From Chryseobacterium sp. (GTDB lineage: Bacteria; Bacteroidota; Bacteroidia; Flavobacteriales; Weeksellaceae): 64,000 nucleotides of DNA. How positions within the stretch are numbered: position 1 is the first letter of the stretch; each line of letters opens with the position of its first letter. The notes beneath the pieces were generated by a model. That model worked only from the letters and a program-made list of their open reading frames with translations, had not been told where the DNA came from and made no database searches. The position numbers and the translations under genes are program-made. Positions 50,185 to 58,732 of this stretch are shown here, piece after piece. Where the stretch lies: the NCBI GenBank assembly GCA_030146295.1, contig JASLCD010000356.1, positions 8,954-72,953 of the forward strand, written 5' to 3'.

Positions 50185-52564
50185 AACAGGAGAAAACGCC
50201 CGGGAAATTACTTTCAGAATCCTGCTGAACGGAATGTTGAGAGAACTGGGAAACGGAAAATTCTATCAGGGTGTTCCGAAATATGATCTTCTCACGGCAA
50301 AAGCACTTCAAAACAGTGATGATTCATTGTTTATGAGGTTTGAAATGAAGAAAAGCGGACTGTTTTTATTTGCTCCGGTTTCCTATCGTTCCGAAACCCT
50401 TTTTCATGAATACGGACCTGTTTTGTGGGCGATAGATCATCAAAATCAGGAAGTTTTTGAAGTGAATGATCAAAAGCTTACTGAGTTGGTTTACAGAGAA
50501 CTATCTGAGACTACAAACGAAACGGGCTTCAGAAACTTTGTGGAAAGAATTCAAAGCAGTCTAAGAAATCTGGAGCTTACTACAGAAGCGTGTCTTCAGG
50601 ATGATCAGCTGTTGACCTATTCTTTCCTTGAATCTGAGCAAATGCTTCCTGCCGGACACAATCTGCATCCTTTCACCAAATCAAGAATGGGATTCTCTGA
50701 AGAAGAACAGGTTTTATATGGCCCTGAATTCGGAAAAGGTTTTCAGCTGGATTATTTCCTGATTCATAAAGATTGCATCACGGAAAAATCTCTTCCAGGA
50801 ATTTCTGCAAAGGAAATCTTCGAGAAATGGACTTCTTTACCGGAAAGCTACGATTTTGAAAACGTAAATGATTTTTATATAGTTCCATGCCATCCATGGG
50901 AGGCACAATATCTTTTATCAACAGCAGAATATCCTGAAATGCTGGGTTCTGGAAAAATTATTCACATCGGACCTTTGGGAGAGGATTTTTATGCAACTTC
51001 TTCCATAAGAACAGTATATAATCCGGACTTCAGCTGGATGTTGAAATTCTCTCTGCATGTTTTAATGACAGGCTCTGTAAGAACAAACAGCTTAAAAGAT
51101 CTCAACAGAGGTTACGCCTCCGCAATCTGGTGGCAGCATCAGAAAGCTTCATTTGAACAAGATTTCCCGAACTTTAAATTACTGCTGGAACCTTCCACAT
51201 TAAGCGTTCATTATGGAGGAAAGAATATGGACAGTCTGAATATACTGCTCCGCGAAAATCCTTTTTCCAATGAAGATAAAGTCATTCTGTTAGCAAGACT
51301 TTGCCAGGATGAATCTACAGATGGTTTCAATTTTACGACGCATTTCTTTAAAAATGTTGCGAATCAATTGGGTGTAGATGCTGAAAAAGCAGCGATTATC
51401 TGGTTTGAAAAGTATGTAAACCTATTGCTTTCTCCTTTGAACAGATTATACAATCAATTAGGCATGGCTCCTGAAGTTCATCAGCAGAATCTTCTTGTAC
51501 AGCTGGATAATCAGCTTCTTCCGGAGTCTATTTATGTAAGAGACGGGCAAGGATATCTGATCAAAGAAAGCTTTAAAGAAAAATACGAATCTCTTATTAA
51601 AGACTATCCTGAAATTGATGATCTTTTCATCAGAGATGAGCGTCTTCTGGATATTATTTCACACCATCTTCTGGTAAGTAATCTGAGTGCACTGATTGCT
51701 TCAATAGGCAAAACAGGTTTGGTTAAAGAAAGAAGACTAATTCATATTCTGTACAGAGAATTTGAAAACCTTCATGGCACTGAACCTTCCTTATTAACGG
51801 ATTATGCTTTGAATCAAAGATATTGGGCAGTAAAATCAAACCTTCAGTCGGCGGTTGCTGATGTAGACGGAGGGGTGAATGCTTCTTCAATTTCTTATGC
51901 TAAAGTTCCGAATCTTCTTCACAAACATTTCTTCTCTGATCAGCTGATCAATCCGCAGGGAACGGAAGTTTTCTTTAAAAGATACTTTCAGAAAGAGGAT
52001 GTGACGATGAGTATGCGCCCTATAGATCTTGAAAACGACCTTGAAATGCTTCACGAATGGTTCAACCGTGAGCATGCCGTAAAAATCTGGCAGATGAACT
52101 GGCCTATTGACGAACTGGAAACCTATTACAGACTGATGCTTCCGAGTGACGAAGCGCACAGTTATATCATTGCAGGAAACGATGAACCTTCCTGTAATAT
52201 TGAAGTGTATTGGGCTTGCAGAGATATCGTAGGCGATTATTACGAAGTACTGCCCACAGATTACGGTACACACCAGTTCATCGCACCTACTGATCCTAAA
52301 AAGAAATTTGTATCTCCATCTACACAATCTATGGTTGACTATGTTTTTGCACAGCCACAGGTTGGAAAAATGGTAGGCGAAGGATCTGTAGACTCGCTCG
52401 CTTCTATGATGAACAAAGCCCATGTAGGCTTCAAAGTAGAAAAAGTAATCGAAATGCCTCATAAAAAAGCCAATCTGAACTTCTGTTACAGAGAATGGTA
52501 CTGGGAAAAATTTCCACAGAATAAAGAGGTACAAATCACCACAAAAATCACAAAAAATGACTAA
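50156..52564 (+). CDS. IucA/IucC siderophore synthetase fused to an AlcB-type acyltransferase
   Basis: An 802-residue two-enzyme protein. Residues about 120-600 are an NRPS-independent siderophore (NIS) synthetase: ATP motif GHNLHPFTKSRMG, PCHPWEAQY, SSIRTVYNPDFSW, followed by the FhuF-like C-terminal half. From about residue 618 (MSMRPIDLENDLEMLHEW) comes a GNAT domain of the AlcB/IucB/DesC type that acylates the N-hydroxylated diamine. The two activities in one chain would channel the hydroxamate arm to citrate coupling. The N-terminal 40 residues may be replaced by a later start, but 50156 overlaps the previous gene in a coupled way. Confidence 0.88.
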   Translation: MEKTLIQKNRTGENAREITFRILLNGMLRELGNGKFYQGVPKYDLLTAKALQNSDDSLFMRFEMKKSGLFLFAPVSYRSETLFHEYGPVLWAIDHQNQEVFEVNDQKLTELVYRELSETTNETGFRNFVERIQSSLRNLELTTEACLQDDQLLTYSFLESEQMLPAGHNLHPFTKSRMGFSEEEQVLYGPEFGKGFQLDYFLIHKDCITEKSLPGISAKEIFEKWTSLPESYDFENVNDFYIVPCHPWEAQYLLSTAEYPEMLGSGKIIHIGPLGEDFYATSSIRTVYNPDFSWMLKFSLHVLMTGSVRTNSLKDLNRGYASAIWWQHQKASFEQDFPNFKLLLEPSTLSVHYGGKNMDSLNILLRENPFSNEDKVILLARLCQDESTDGFNFTTHFFKNVANQLGVDAEKAAIIWFEKYVNLLLSPLNRLYNQLGMAPEVHQQNLLVQLDNQLLPESIYVRDGQGYLIKESFKEKYESLIKDYPEIDDLFIRDERLLDIISHHLLVSNLSALIASIGKTGLVKERRLIHILYREFENLHGTEPSLLTDYALNQRYWAVKSNLQSAVADVDGGVNASSISYAKVPNLLHKHFFSDQLINPQGTEVFFKRYFQKEDVTMSMRPIDLENDLEMLHEWFNREHAVKIWQMNWPIDELETYYRLMLPSDEAHSYIIAGNDEPSCNIEVYWACRDIVGDYYEVLPTDYGTHQFIAPTDPKKKFVSPSTQSMVDYVFAQPQVGKMVGEGSVDSLASMMNKAHVGFKVEKVIEMPHKKANLNFCYREWYWEKFPQNKEVQITTKITKND

Positions 52565-53873
52565 CGAAGCCGTATACAATGTAATAGGCATCGGTATAGG
52601 CCCTTTCAATCTGGGACTTGCCGCATTATCCAATCCGATTCCGGAACTGAAGACGCTTTTTCTTGATCAGAGAGATGGTTTCGACTGGCACCCGGGGCTG
52701 ATGATTGACCACGTAACCCTGCAGACGCCGTTTTTATGCGACTGCGTATCCATGGCTGATCCTACCAATCCTTTAAGCCTTTTGAATTATCTGAAAGTAA
52801 CCGGAAGATTGTATAAATTCTTTATCCGTGAAAGCTTCTTTATCCCAAGAAAAGAGTACAACCGCTATTGCCAATGGGTTATAGAACAGCTTCCACAGTG
52901 CCGTTTTTCAACGCAGGTAGTGGATATCATCTACGAAGAAGGTTTGTATCATGTGACAACAGTTCACACAAAAACAAAAGAAACAACTGTTTTTAAAACC
53001 GAAAGACTGATTTTAGGAACGGGAACACAACCTCATATTCCCTCTTTTATCCCGAAAGAGGATTCCAGAATTATTCATACGAGTTCTTATCTGTATCGGA
53101 AAGAAGAATTGTTATCTCAAGGAAAGAAAATTGCAATTATCGGTTCCGGGCAGAGTGCTGCGGAGGTATTCTATGACCTTCTTCAGAGCAGAAATGAAAA
53201 AACACAGCTGGGTTGGTATTCCCGTCCGGACAGGTTTTTCCCTATGGAATATTCCAAATTGACACTGGAGCTTACTTCACCCGATTATGTGGAATATTTC
53301 TATAACAGAAGTGAGTCAGCAAGGAAAACGATTTTAAGTAAACAGCAAGCTCAGTTTAAAGGAATCAACTATGACCTGATCAATGATATCTACGATTTTA
53401 TCTATGATCTGAATATTGATAATGAGGATCCTAATCTTACTATCATTCCTAACAGCCAACTGAACAGAGTAGACAACAGCAACCCAGATTTCATCAATCT
53501 TGAATTTACTCAGCTGGAACAGGAAGTTCCTTATGATCAGGAAGCCGATTATCTGATTTTAGGAACCGGATACCGTTATCATGAGCCTGGATTCCTGAAG
53601 AATATTCAGGAGAGAATCAAGAGAGACTCCAGCGGATTGTTTGATGTGAACAGAAATTATTCAATAGACCATAACGGAGGTGAAATTTACGTTCTCCACG
53701 CTGAAGTACACACTCACAGTTATATTTCTACCGATCTGGGAATGGCGGCTTACCGTAATTCCTACATCATCAATGATATTCTTGGAAGAGAGCATTATAA
53801 AATTGAAAAGAAAATTGCTTTCCAGGATTTTGATGTAGAAAAATATGCTGATTTACCAACTGCCAAAATTTAA
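52557..53873 (+). CDS. Lysine/ornithine/diamine N-monooxygenase
   Basis: A 438-residue flavin-dependent N-hydroxylase of the IucD/SidA/DesB type. GIGIGPFNLGLAAL near residue 10 is the FAD motif, IIGSGQSAAEVF near residue 190 the NADPH motif, and DYLILGTGYRYH the late substrate/FAD motif. It hydroxylates the primary amine of a diamine, most likely cadaverine or 3-hydroxycadaverine by context. The start overlaps the synthetase stop by eight bases; the next synthetase starts seven bases after the stop. Confidence 0.92.
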   Translation: MTNEAVYNVIGIGIGPFNLGLAALSNPIPELKTLFLDQRDGFDWHPGLMIDHVTLQTPFLCDCVSMADPTNPLSLLNYLKVTGRLYKFFIRESFFIPRKEYNRYCQWVIEQLPQCRFSTQVVDIIYEEGLYHVTTVHTKTKETTVFKTERLILGTGTQPHIPSFIPKEDSRIIHTSSYLYRKEELLSQGKKIAIIGSGQSAAEVFYDLLQSRNEKTQLGWYSRPDRFFPMEYSKLTLELTSPDYVEYFYNRSESARKTILSKQQAQFKGINYDLINDIYDFIYDLNIDNEDPNLTIIPNSQLNRVDNSNPDFINLEFTQLEQEVPYDQEADYLILGTGYRYHEPGFLKNIQERIKRDSSGLFDVNRNYSIDHNGGEIYVLHAEVHTHSYISTDLGMAAYRNSYIINDILGREHYKIEKKIAFQDFDVEKYADLPTAKI

Positions 53874-53880
53874 TAAAGAA

Positions 53881-55692
53881 ATGAACACCAACTTAAAAAA
53901 TACCATAAACCAGGAAAACTGGAATCAGGCTAACAGGAACTTAATGGCCAAAACCATCGCAGAACTGATGCATGAAGAGCTTCTGAAACCTGTAGCAACT
54001 TTTGAAGATAAAGACGGATATACCGTTTTTAAACTTGAAACAGGATTTGAAAATATTTCCTACAGCTTCCGCGGACAGGAGAGAATGATGGATTATTGGC
54101 ATATTGATAAAAACAGTATTACAAAAACAGAAAACGGTGAAGATCTGTCTTCGGTAGATGTAGCGGCTTTCTTCCTGGAAATGCAGTCAGTATTCGATCT
54201 GGATCCTTATACTATTGCAAGATATACGGAAGAATTACTGCATACGCTGTATTGTGATGCTTTAATTTTATCAAAAGGAGTGATGTCCTCAAAAGACCTT
54301 GCTGATTCAGATTACCAGACTGTGGAGCACAATATGACCGGACATCCATGGGTGATTGTGAACAAAAGCCGATTAGGTTTTTCTCCTCGCGATCTTAAAA
54401 CATTTGCCCCTGAAGCCGATGAAAATTTAAAAGTAATCTGGCTCGCTTCCCATAAAAGCAGATCATCATTCCAGTCTTTGGAACATATCGACAGAGAGCA
54501 GTTTTATCGTTCCGAAATAGGAGATTTGCTGTACAATGATTTTAAACAGCAACTGATAAGTGAAGGAAAGACTGTTGAAGATTATCACTTTATTCCTGTA
54601 CATCCGTGGCAATGGGAGCATAAGCTTCAGATTCATTTTGCCGGCGATATTGCTTCCGGACTTTTAATCCAGTTGGGTGAGGGGAGAGATACCTACAGCC
54701 CGCAGCAGAGTATCCGTACTTTATTCAATGTAGATCATCCGAAGAAAAGATACCTGAAAACAGCCGTTTCTATTCTGAGTACAGGAAATATCCGGGGATT
54801 GTCTCCTAAGCAGATGAAAATTGCTCCAGCTATTACAGACTGGGTAAAAGGTTTGATTAAAGACGATGTTTATCTGGAGAATAAAGAAACTATCTTCTTG
54901 GGAGAAGAAGCTGCCATCACCTATCTGCACCCACAGTACGGAGCGATTGCCAGCGTTCCTTACCAATATAATGAATTCCTTGGAGCATTATGGAGAGAAA
55001 GTGCTGAAAATTATCTGAAAGAAGATGAGCAAATGGTTACCATGGCATCTTTACTGTATGTAGACGAAAGCGGAGTTCCATTGGTTCAGGCATTTGCGGA
55101 AAAAGCAGGCCTGAGCATTGAAAAATGGATTGAAAGTTATCTTGATGCCTATCTTACTCCATTATTACACATCTATTACACGCATTCATTATGTGTAACC
55201 CCACACGGAGAAAACATTATGGTGGTTCTGAAAAACGGAGTTCCGAAGAGAATTGTGATCAAAGACTTTGTAGATGATATTGTACTTACCACAGAAGCCA
55301 GAGAAAAGCTTCCTGCACACCTTGCAGATGGTCTTATTCAGTCTTCAAACAAAGAAAATATCCCTTTGTTTATTTTGCTTGGCGTTTTTGATGCCTTCTT
55401 CAGATATCTGTCAAATGCATTGCATACCTATTCCGACTTTAAAGAAGAAAAATTCTGGCAACTTGTTCACAACAGTGTAGAAAACTATAAAGCTGAGAAT
55501 ACCCACCTTCAGGAACGTTACGAAAAGTATGATCTGTATGTTCCGGCATTCAAAAGATTTTATATCAACAGTCTACGTCTGAAAAATAACGGGTACAGTG
55601 AAAATAAAGCATTTGCCATTCCGCGAAAAGACGGTGCATTGCCGAATCCGCTGTATCAGATTGCTAATAAAAATTCAGTAGCAGCCGTATGA
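53881..55692 (+). CDS. IucA/IucC family siderophore synthetase
   Basis: A 603-residue NIS synthetase. The markers are HNMTGHPWVIVNKSRLGFSPRD, PVHPWQWEHKLQ, SIRTLFNVDHPKKRYLKTA, the late CVTPHGENIMVVLKNG and KDFVDDI. It activates a carboxyl, usually of citrate or a succinyl/fumaryl arm, as the adenylate and joins it to an amine or hydroxyl. With the first synthetase it would make two couplings. The frame runs to 53845, but the ATG at 53881 begins just after the monooxygenase stop and fits the family length. Confidence 0.92.
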   Translation: MNTNLKNTINQENWNQANRNLMAKTIAELMHEELLKPVATFEDKDGYTVFKLETGFENISYSFRGQERMMDYWHIDKNSITKTENGEDLSSVDVAAFFLEMQSVFDLDPYTIARYTEELLHTLYCDALILSKGVMSSKDLADSDYQTVEHNMTGHPWVIVNKSRLGFSPRDLKTFAPEADENLKVIWLASHKSRSSFQSLEHIDREQFYRSEIGDLLYNDFKQQLISEGKTVEDYHFIPVHPWQWEHKLQIHFAGDIASGLLIQLGEGRDTYSPQQSIRTLFNVDHPKKRYLKTAVSILSTGNIRGLSPKQMKIAPAITDWVKGLIKDDVYLENKETIFLGEEAAITYLHPQYGAIASVPYQYNEFLGALWRESAENYLKEDEQMVTMASLLYVDESGVPLVQAFAEKAGLSIEKWIESYLDAYLTPLLHIYYTHSLCVTPHGENIMVVLKNGVPKRIVIKDFVDDIVLTTEAREKLPAHLADGLIQSSNKENIPLFILLGVFDAFFRYLSNALHTYSDFKEEKFWQLVHNSVENYKAENTHLQERYEKYDLYVPAFKRFYINSLRLKNNGYSENKAFAIPRKDGALPNPLYQIANKNSVAAV

Positions 55693-57092
55693 GGAAATTC
55701 CTGCATATCCTAAAAGAGGGAGTGGTTTTTGCCTATGGAGCAATCGCCGGAAAAAAAGTGGAGCTGACTTCCGGAAGCATCAACCGTTCCATCTTTAGCC
55801 TTGCCATTCCTATGGTGATGGAGCTTGTGATGGAGTCTGTCTTTGTAAGTGTCAACCTGTTGATTATTGCCAGATTAGGAGACAAAGTTCTGGGTCTTGT
55901 GGGGATCACAGACAACTACATCAACTTTGCGTATGCCATTGCCGTAGGACTTGGTATCGCAGCAGCAACACTTATTGCAAGAAGAGCAGGTGAAAAGGAT
56001 CAGGAAGGAATGGGCAGAACGGCTCAGTATATTATTCTGCTCGCCCTGTTTTTTGCATTGCTGATTGGTGGTGTCTCCTGTTATTTCTCTGCTGAAATTG
56101 TTGATTTTCTTGGCGTCAATGCCAGTACGGTAACAGATGGAGTTTCTTTTTCAAGACTGGCCTTTCTGAGTATCGGGCTTGTGATTCTCCGTCTTTCTGT
56201 AAATGGACTTTTCAGAGGTGTCGGGGATGCTGATATTGCTATGAAATCACTTTGGATCTGTCATATTTCCAATATCATATTGGCAGTAATCCTTGTTTTC
56301 GGATTAGGGTTTATTCCTGCTTTCGGATTGATGGGATTGGCATATGCTACGGTTTTATCAAGGACATTAGGGGTTTTATACCAGGCTTTCATATTGGCTG
56401 CGGGGAAAACCAGCATCAGCATCAGAGTTCCCTTCCATGTAGACATCCCATTGCTGCAGAAGATTCTGAAAATAGCCTTTGGAGGATTGGTTCAGTATAT
56501 CATTCCTACATCCAGCTGGCTGATTATGGTGAAGATCATCTCTACTTTCGGAACAACAGCTCTTGCAGGATACATTATTGCCCAGCGTATCGCTTCGGTA
56601 GCAACAATGCCTGCCTGGGGAATAGGCAATGCAGCAGGAGTGCTTACAGGACAGAATCTGGGTGCCGGAGAACCGGAACGCGCAGAAAAAACAGTCTGGA
56701 GAGCAGGGACCATCAATATGACTTATCTGGTGATTGTTGCTTTATTTTGGCAGATTGCTGCGGAATATGTGGTGAAATTTTTCACTACAGAACCTGAAGT
56801 TGCAAGATATGCCGTGCAGTACATCCATGTAGTATCTATGGCTTACCTGCTGTTAGGATTCACCATGGTGATCAGCCGTGCATTGAATGCCGCCGGAAAC
56901 ATCATGCAGGTTACCCTGCTTTACATTGTCATGTTTTATGTAATTCAGCTCCCTATGGCTTATCTCTTAGGGGTAAGGCTTCATTGGGAGCTGACAGGAA
57001 TATTTACCGCTATTGTTTCTTCGGAGATTGTTTTAGCTGTGTTATTCCTAATGATTTTTAGAAATGGAAAATGGAAAACTATAAAAATTTAA
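55689..57092 (+). CDS. MATE family efflux transporter
   Basis: A 467-residue, 12-helix MATE protein. The two six-helix halves are recognisable, with IFSLAIPMVMELVMESVFVSVN in helix 1-2 and YIIPTSSWLIMVKIIS at the start of the second half. Overlaps the synthetase stop by four bases (ATGA). In this place it very probably exports the siderophore; most siderophore loci use MFS or ABC exporters, so a MATE is less common. Confidence 0.9.
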   Translation: MRKFLHILKEGVVFAYGAIAGKKVELTSGSINRSIFSLAIPMVMELVMESVFVSVNLLIIARLGDKVLGLVGITDNYINFAYAIAVGLGIAAATLIARRAGEKDQEGMGRTAQYIILLALFFALLIGGVSCYFSAEIVDFLGVNASTVTDGVSFSRLAFLSIGLVILRLSVNGLFRGVGDADIAMKSLWICHISNIILAVILVFGLGFIPAFGLMGLAYATVLSRTLGVLYQAFILAAGKTSISIRVPFHVDIPLLQKILKIAFGGLVQYIIPTSSWLIMVKIISTFGTTALAGYIIAQRIASVATMPAWGIGNAAGVLTGQNLGAGEPERAEKTVWRAGTINMTYLVIVALFWQIAAEYVVKFFTTEPEVARYAVQYIHVVSMAYLLLGFTMVISRALNAAGNIMQVTLLYIVMFYVIQLPMAYLLGVRLHWELTGIFTAIVSSEIVLAVLFLMIFRNGKWKTIKI

Positions 57093-57093
57093 A

Positions 57094-57339
57094 ATGAACA
57101 CTACAGAAGAATTTTATGAAATTATCGCCTCTGCCATCGCTATAAAGAAAGAACTGGTAGATGAAAAACTAACCTATCAGGAAATTCCGGAATGGGATTC
57201 TATGTCTCATCTTCTTATCGTAGAAGCGCTTGAACAGTTCTATCAGATCAAATTTGATTTTAACGATATTCTGGAGATGGGAACTGTCGGAAAGATTCGC
57301 GAAAAAATGAAAAAATACGAAGTATTCGTAGAAAACTAA
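57094..57339 (+). CDS. Acyl carrier protein
   Basis: An 81-residue carrier protein. The 4'-phosphopantetheine Ser lies in EWDSMSHLLIVEALE, a DSMS variant of the DSL motif, and the helices before and after match the ACP fold. It sits two bases after the MATE stop and is followed four bases later by an adenylating enzyme, which presumably loads it. An ACP in an IucA/IucC-type siderophore locus is unusual, since NIS synthetases use free substrates. Confidence 0.88.
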   Translation: MNTTEEFYEIIASAIAIKKELVDEKLTYQEIPEWDSMSHLLIVEALEQFYQIKFDFNDILEMGTVGKIREKMKKYEVFVEN

Positions 57340-57343
57340 GCCT

Positions 57344-58732
57344 ATGAAAATTTTAGAAAATGTAATTGCCAATAAGAACTTGGAGTTTACAGATGCTTCC
57401 ACCGGTACGACAATACCGGTGGGAACACTGTACCGGTCTTTAGGCTTAAACCCTGTAGAAAAAGGCCTGCTCTTTTTGTACAATGACAATCAGCTGCGCG
57501 GCATTGAGGTGCTTCTCAATTTTTATGCAACAGCACACACGATTGCCGTACTGGGACAGAAACTGCATGAAGAATTCAAAGAGCGTATCGAGGCAGAGTA
57601 CCGTCCGAAATACATCTTTGATCCGCAGAGAGAACAAATTGAAGGTTACAGCCTGAAGGAATTCTCAGACAGTATCAGCATCTTTACAAAGAATGATTAT
57701 AAACATGAGGTTACTATTAACCCTGAAATTAAAATCCTTCTGAGCACTTCAGGAACAACAGGTGTTCCGAAGTTAGTTAAACTTTCAGACGAAAGCCTTT
57801 ATCTGAATGCCTTAAGCATCCTTCAGTATATGCCGATTCAGGAAACCGATGTGGTTCCTTTAAACGTTCCGATCAATTTCGTATATGGATTCTCTATTTT
57901 CACCACCAACTGTATGCGTGCAGGAAGAATCGTATGTACAGATAAGGACATTATGCAGAAAGCATTCTGGGATGAAATGGAGGAGTACGGCTACAGCACT
58001 TTGGGCGGAGTACCTTTTCTCTACGAAAACCTCAACAGAATAGGTTTCTTCCGAAAAGACTCTCCAAGTCTGAGGTATTTTACCCATACCGGAGGCGTGA
58101 TCAATGCTGAGCTGAGAAAAACTATTTTCTCTTACTGCCACGAATTTAAAAAAGAATTCTTTGCTCAATACGGCCAGACCGAAGCAGGAGGGAGAATGGC
58201 TTATCTTACCACAGAAGGATTGCTGGAGGGAGAAACTTCAATCGGAACGCCTGTACACAACGGGAACTTTAGAATTGATTCTGAAACCGATGAACTTCTC
58301 TTTTCACATGCCAGTATTTTTGGCGGTTATGCCAATAAACTGGAAGATCTTACCACCTATGAACAGCCTTCTGTACTTCATACCGGAGATACAGCCAGAA
58401 AAGGTGAAAACGGAATATATTATATCACAGGAAGGATAAAGCGTATCATGAAACTTTTCGGAATACGCCTTAATCTGGATGAGGTAGAATTTATTCTTAA
58501 AAATGAAATGCAGGGCAATACTTTCGTATGTCTGAATGCCAATGATAAAAAAATCGTTGTGCTGTATGACAATCCGGACATTGATCCTCAGATCATCACC
58601 GAAACCATTAAAAATAAACTGCGTATCAATCCACAATATGTACGCGTAGAACTTATAGAAACATTCCCATTATCACAAAACGGTAAAATAAATTATCCCC
58701 TGTTACAAAACTTACAGCATGAAAACATCTAA
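57344..58732 (+). CDS. AMP-forming acyl ligase that probably loads the carrier protein
   Basis: A 462-residue ANL-superfamily adenylating enzyme. LLSTSGTTGVPKLV is motif A3, YGQTEAG motif A5, LHTGDTARKG motif A7, RIKRIMKLFGIRLNLDEVE motif A8, and PLSQNGKINY motif A10 with the catalytic Lys. It is shorter than fatty acyl-CoA ligases. The pair with the ACP points to activation of a free acid, perhaps fumarate, succinate or a fatty acid, for transfer by the GNAT domain or for attachment to the siderophore. The start of the receptor gene overlaps its end. Confidence 0.87.
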   Translation: MKILENVIANKNLEFTDASTGTTIPVGTLYRSLGLNPVEKGLLFLYNDNQLRGIEVLLNFYATAHTIAVLGQKLHEEFKERIEAEYRPKYIFDPQREQIEGYSLKEFSDSISIFTKNDYKHEVTINPEIKILLSTSGTTGVPKLVKLSDESLYLNALSILQYMPIQETDVVPLNVPINFVYGFSIFTTNCMRAGRIVCTDKDIMQKAFWDEMEEYGYSTLGGVPFLYENLNRIGFFRKDSPSLRYFTHTGGVINAELRKTIFSYCHEFKKEFFAQYGQTEAGGRMAYLTTEGLLEGETSIGTPVHNGNFRIDSETDELLFSHASIFGGYANKLEDLTTYEQPSVLHTGDTARKGENGIYYITGRIKRIMKLFGIRLNLDEVEFILKNEMQGNTFVCLNANDKKIVVLYDNPDIDPQIITETIKNKLRINPQYVRVELIETFPLSQNGKINYPLLQNLQHENI

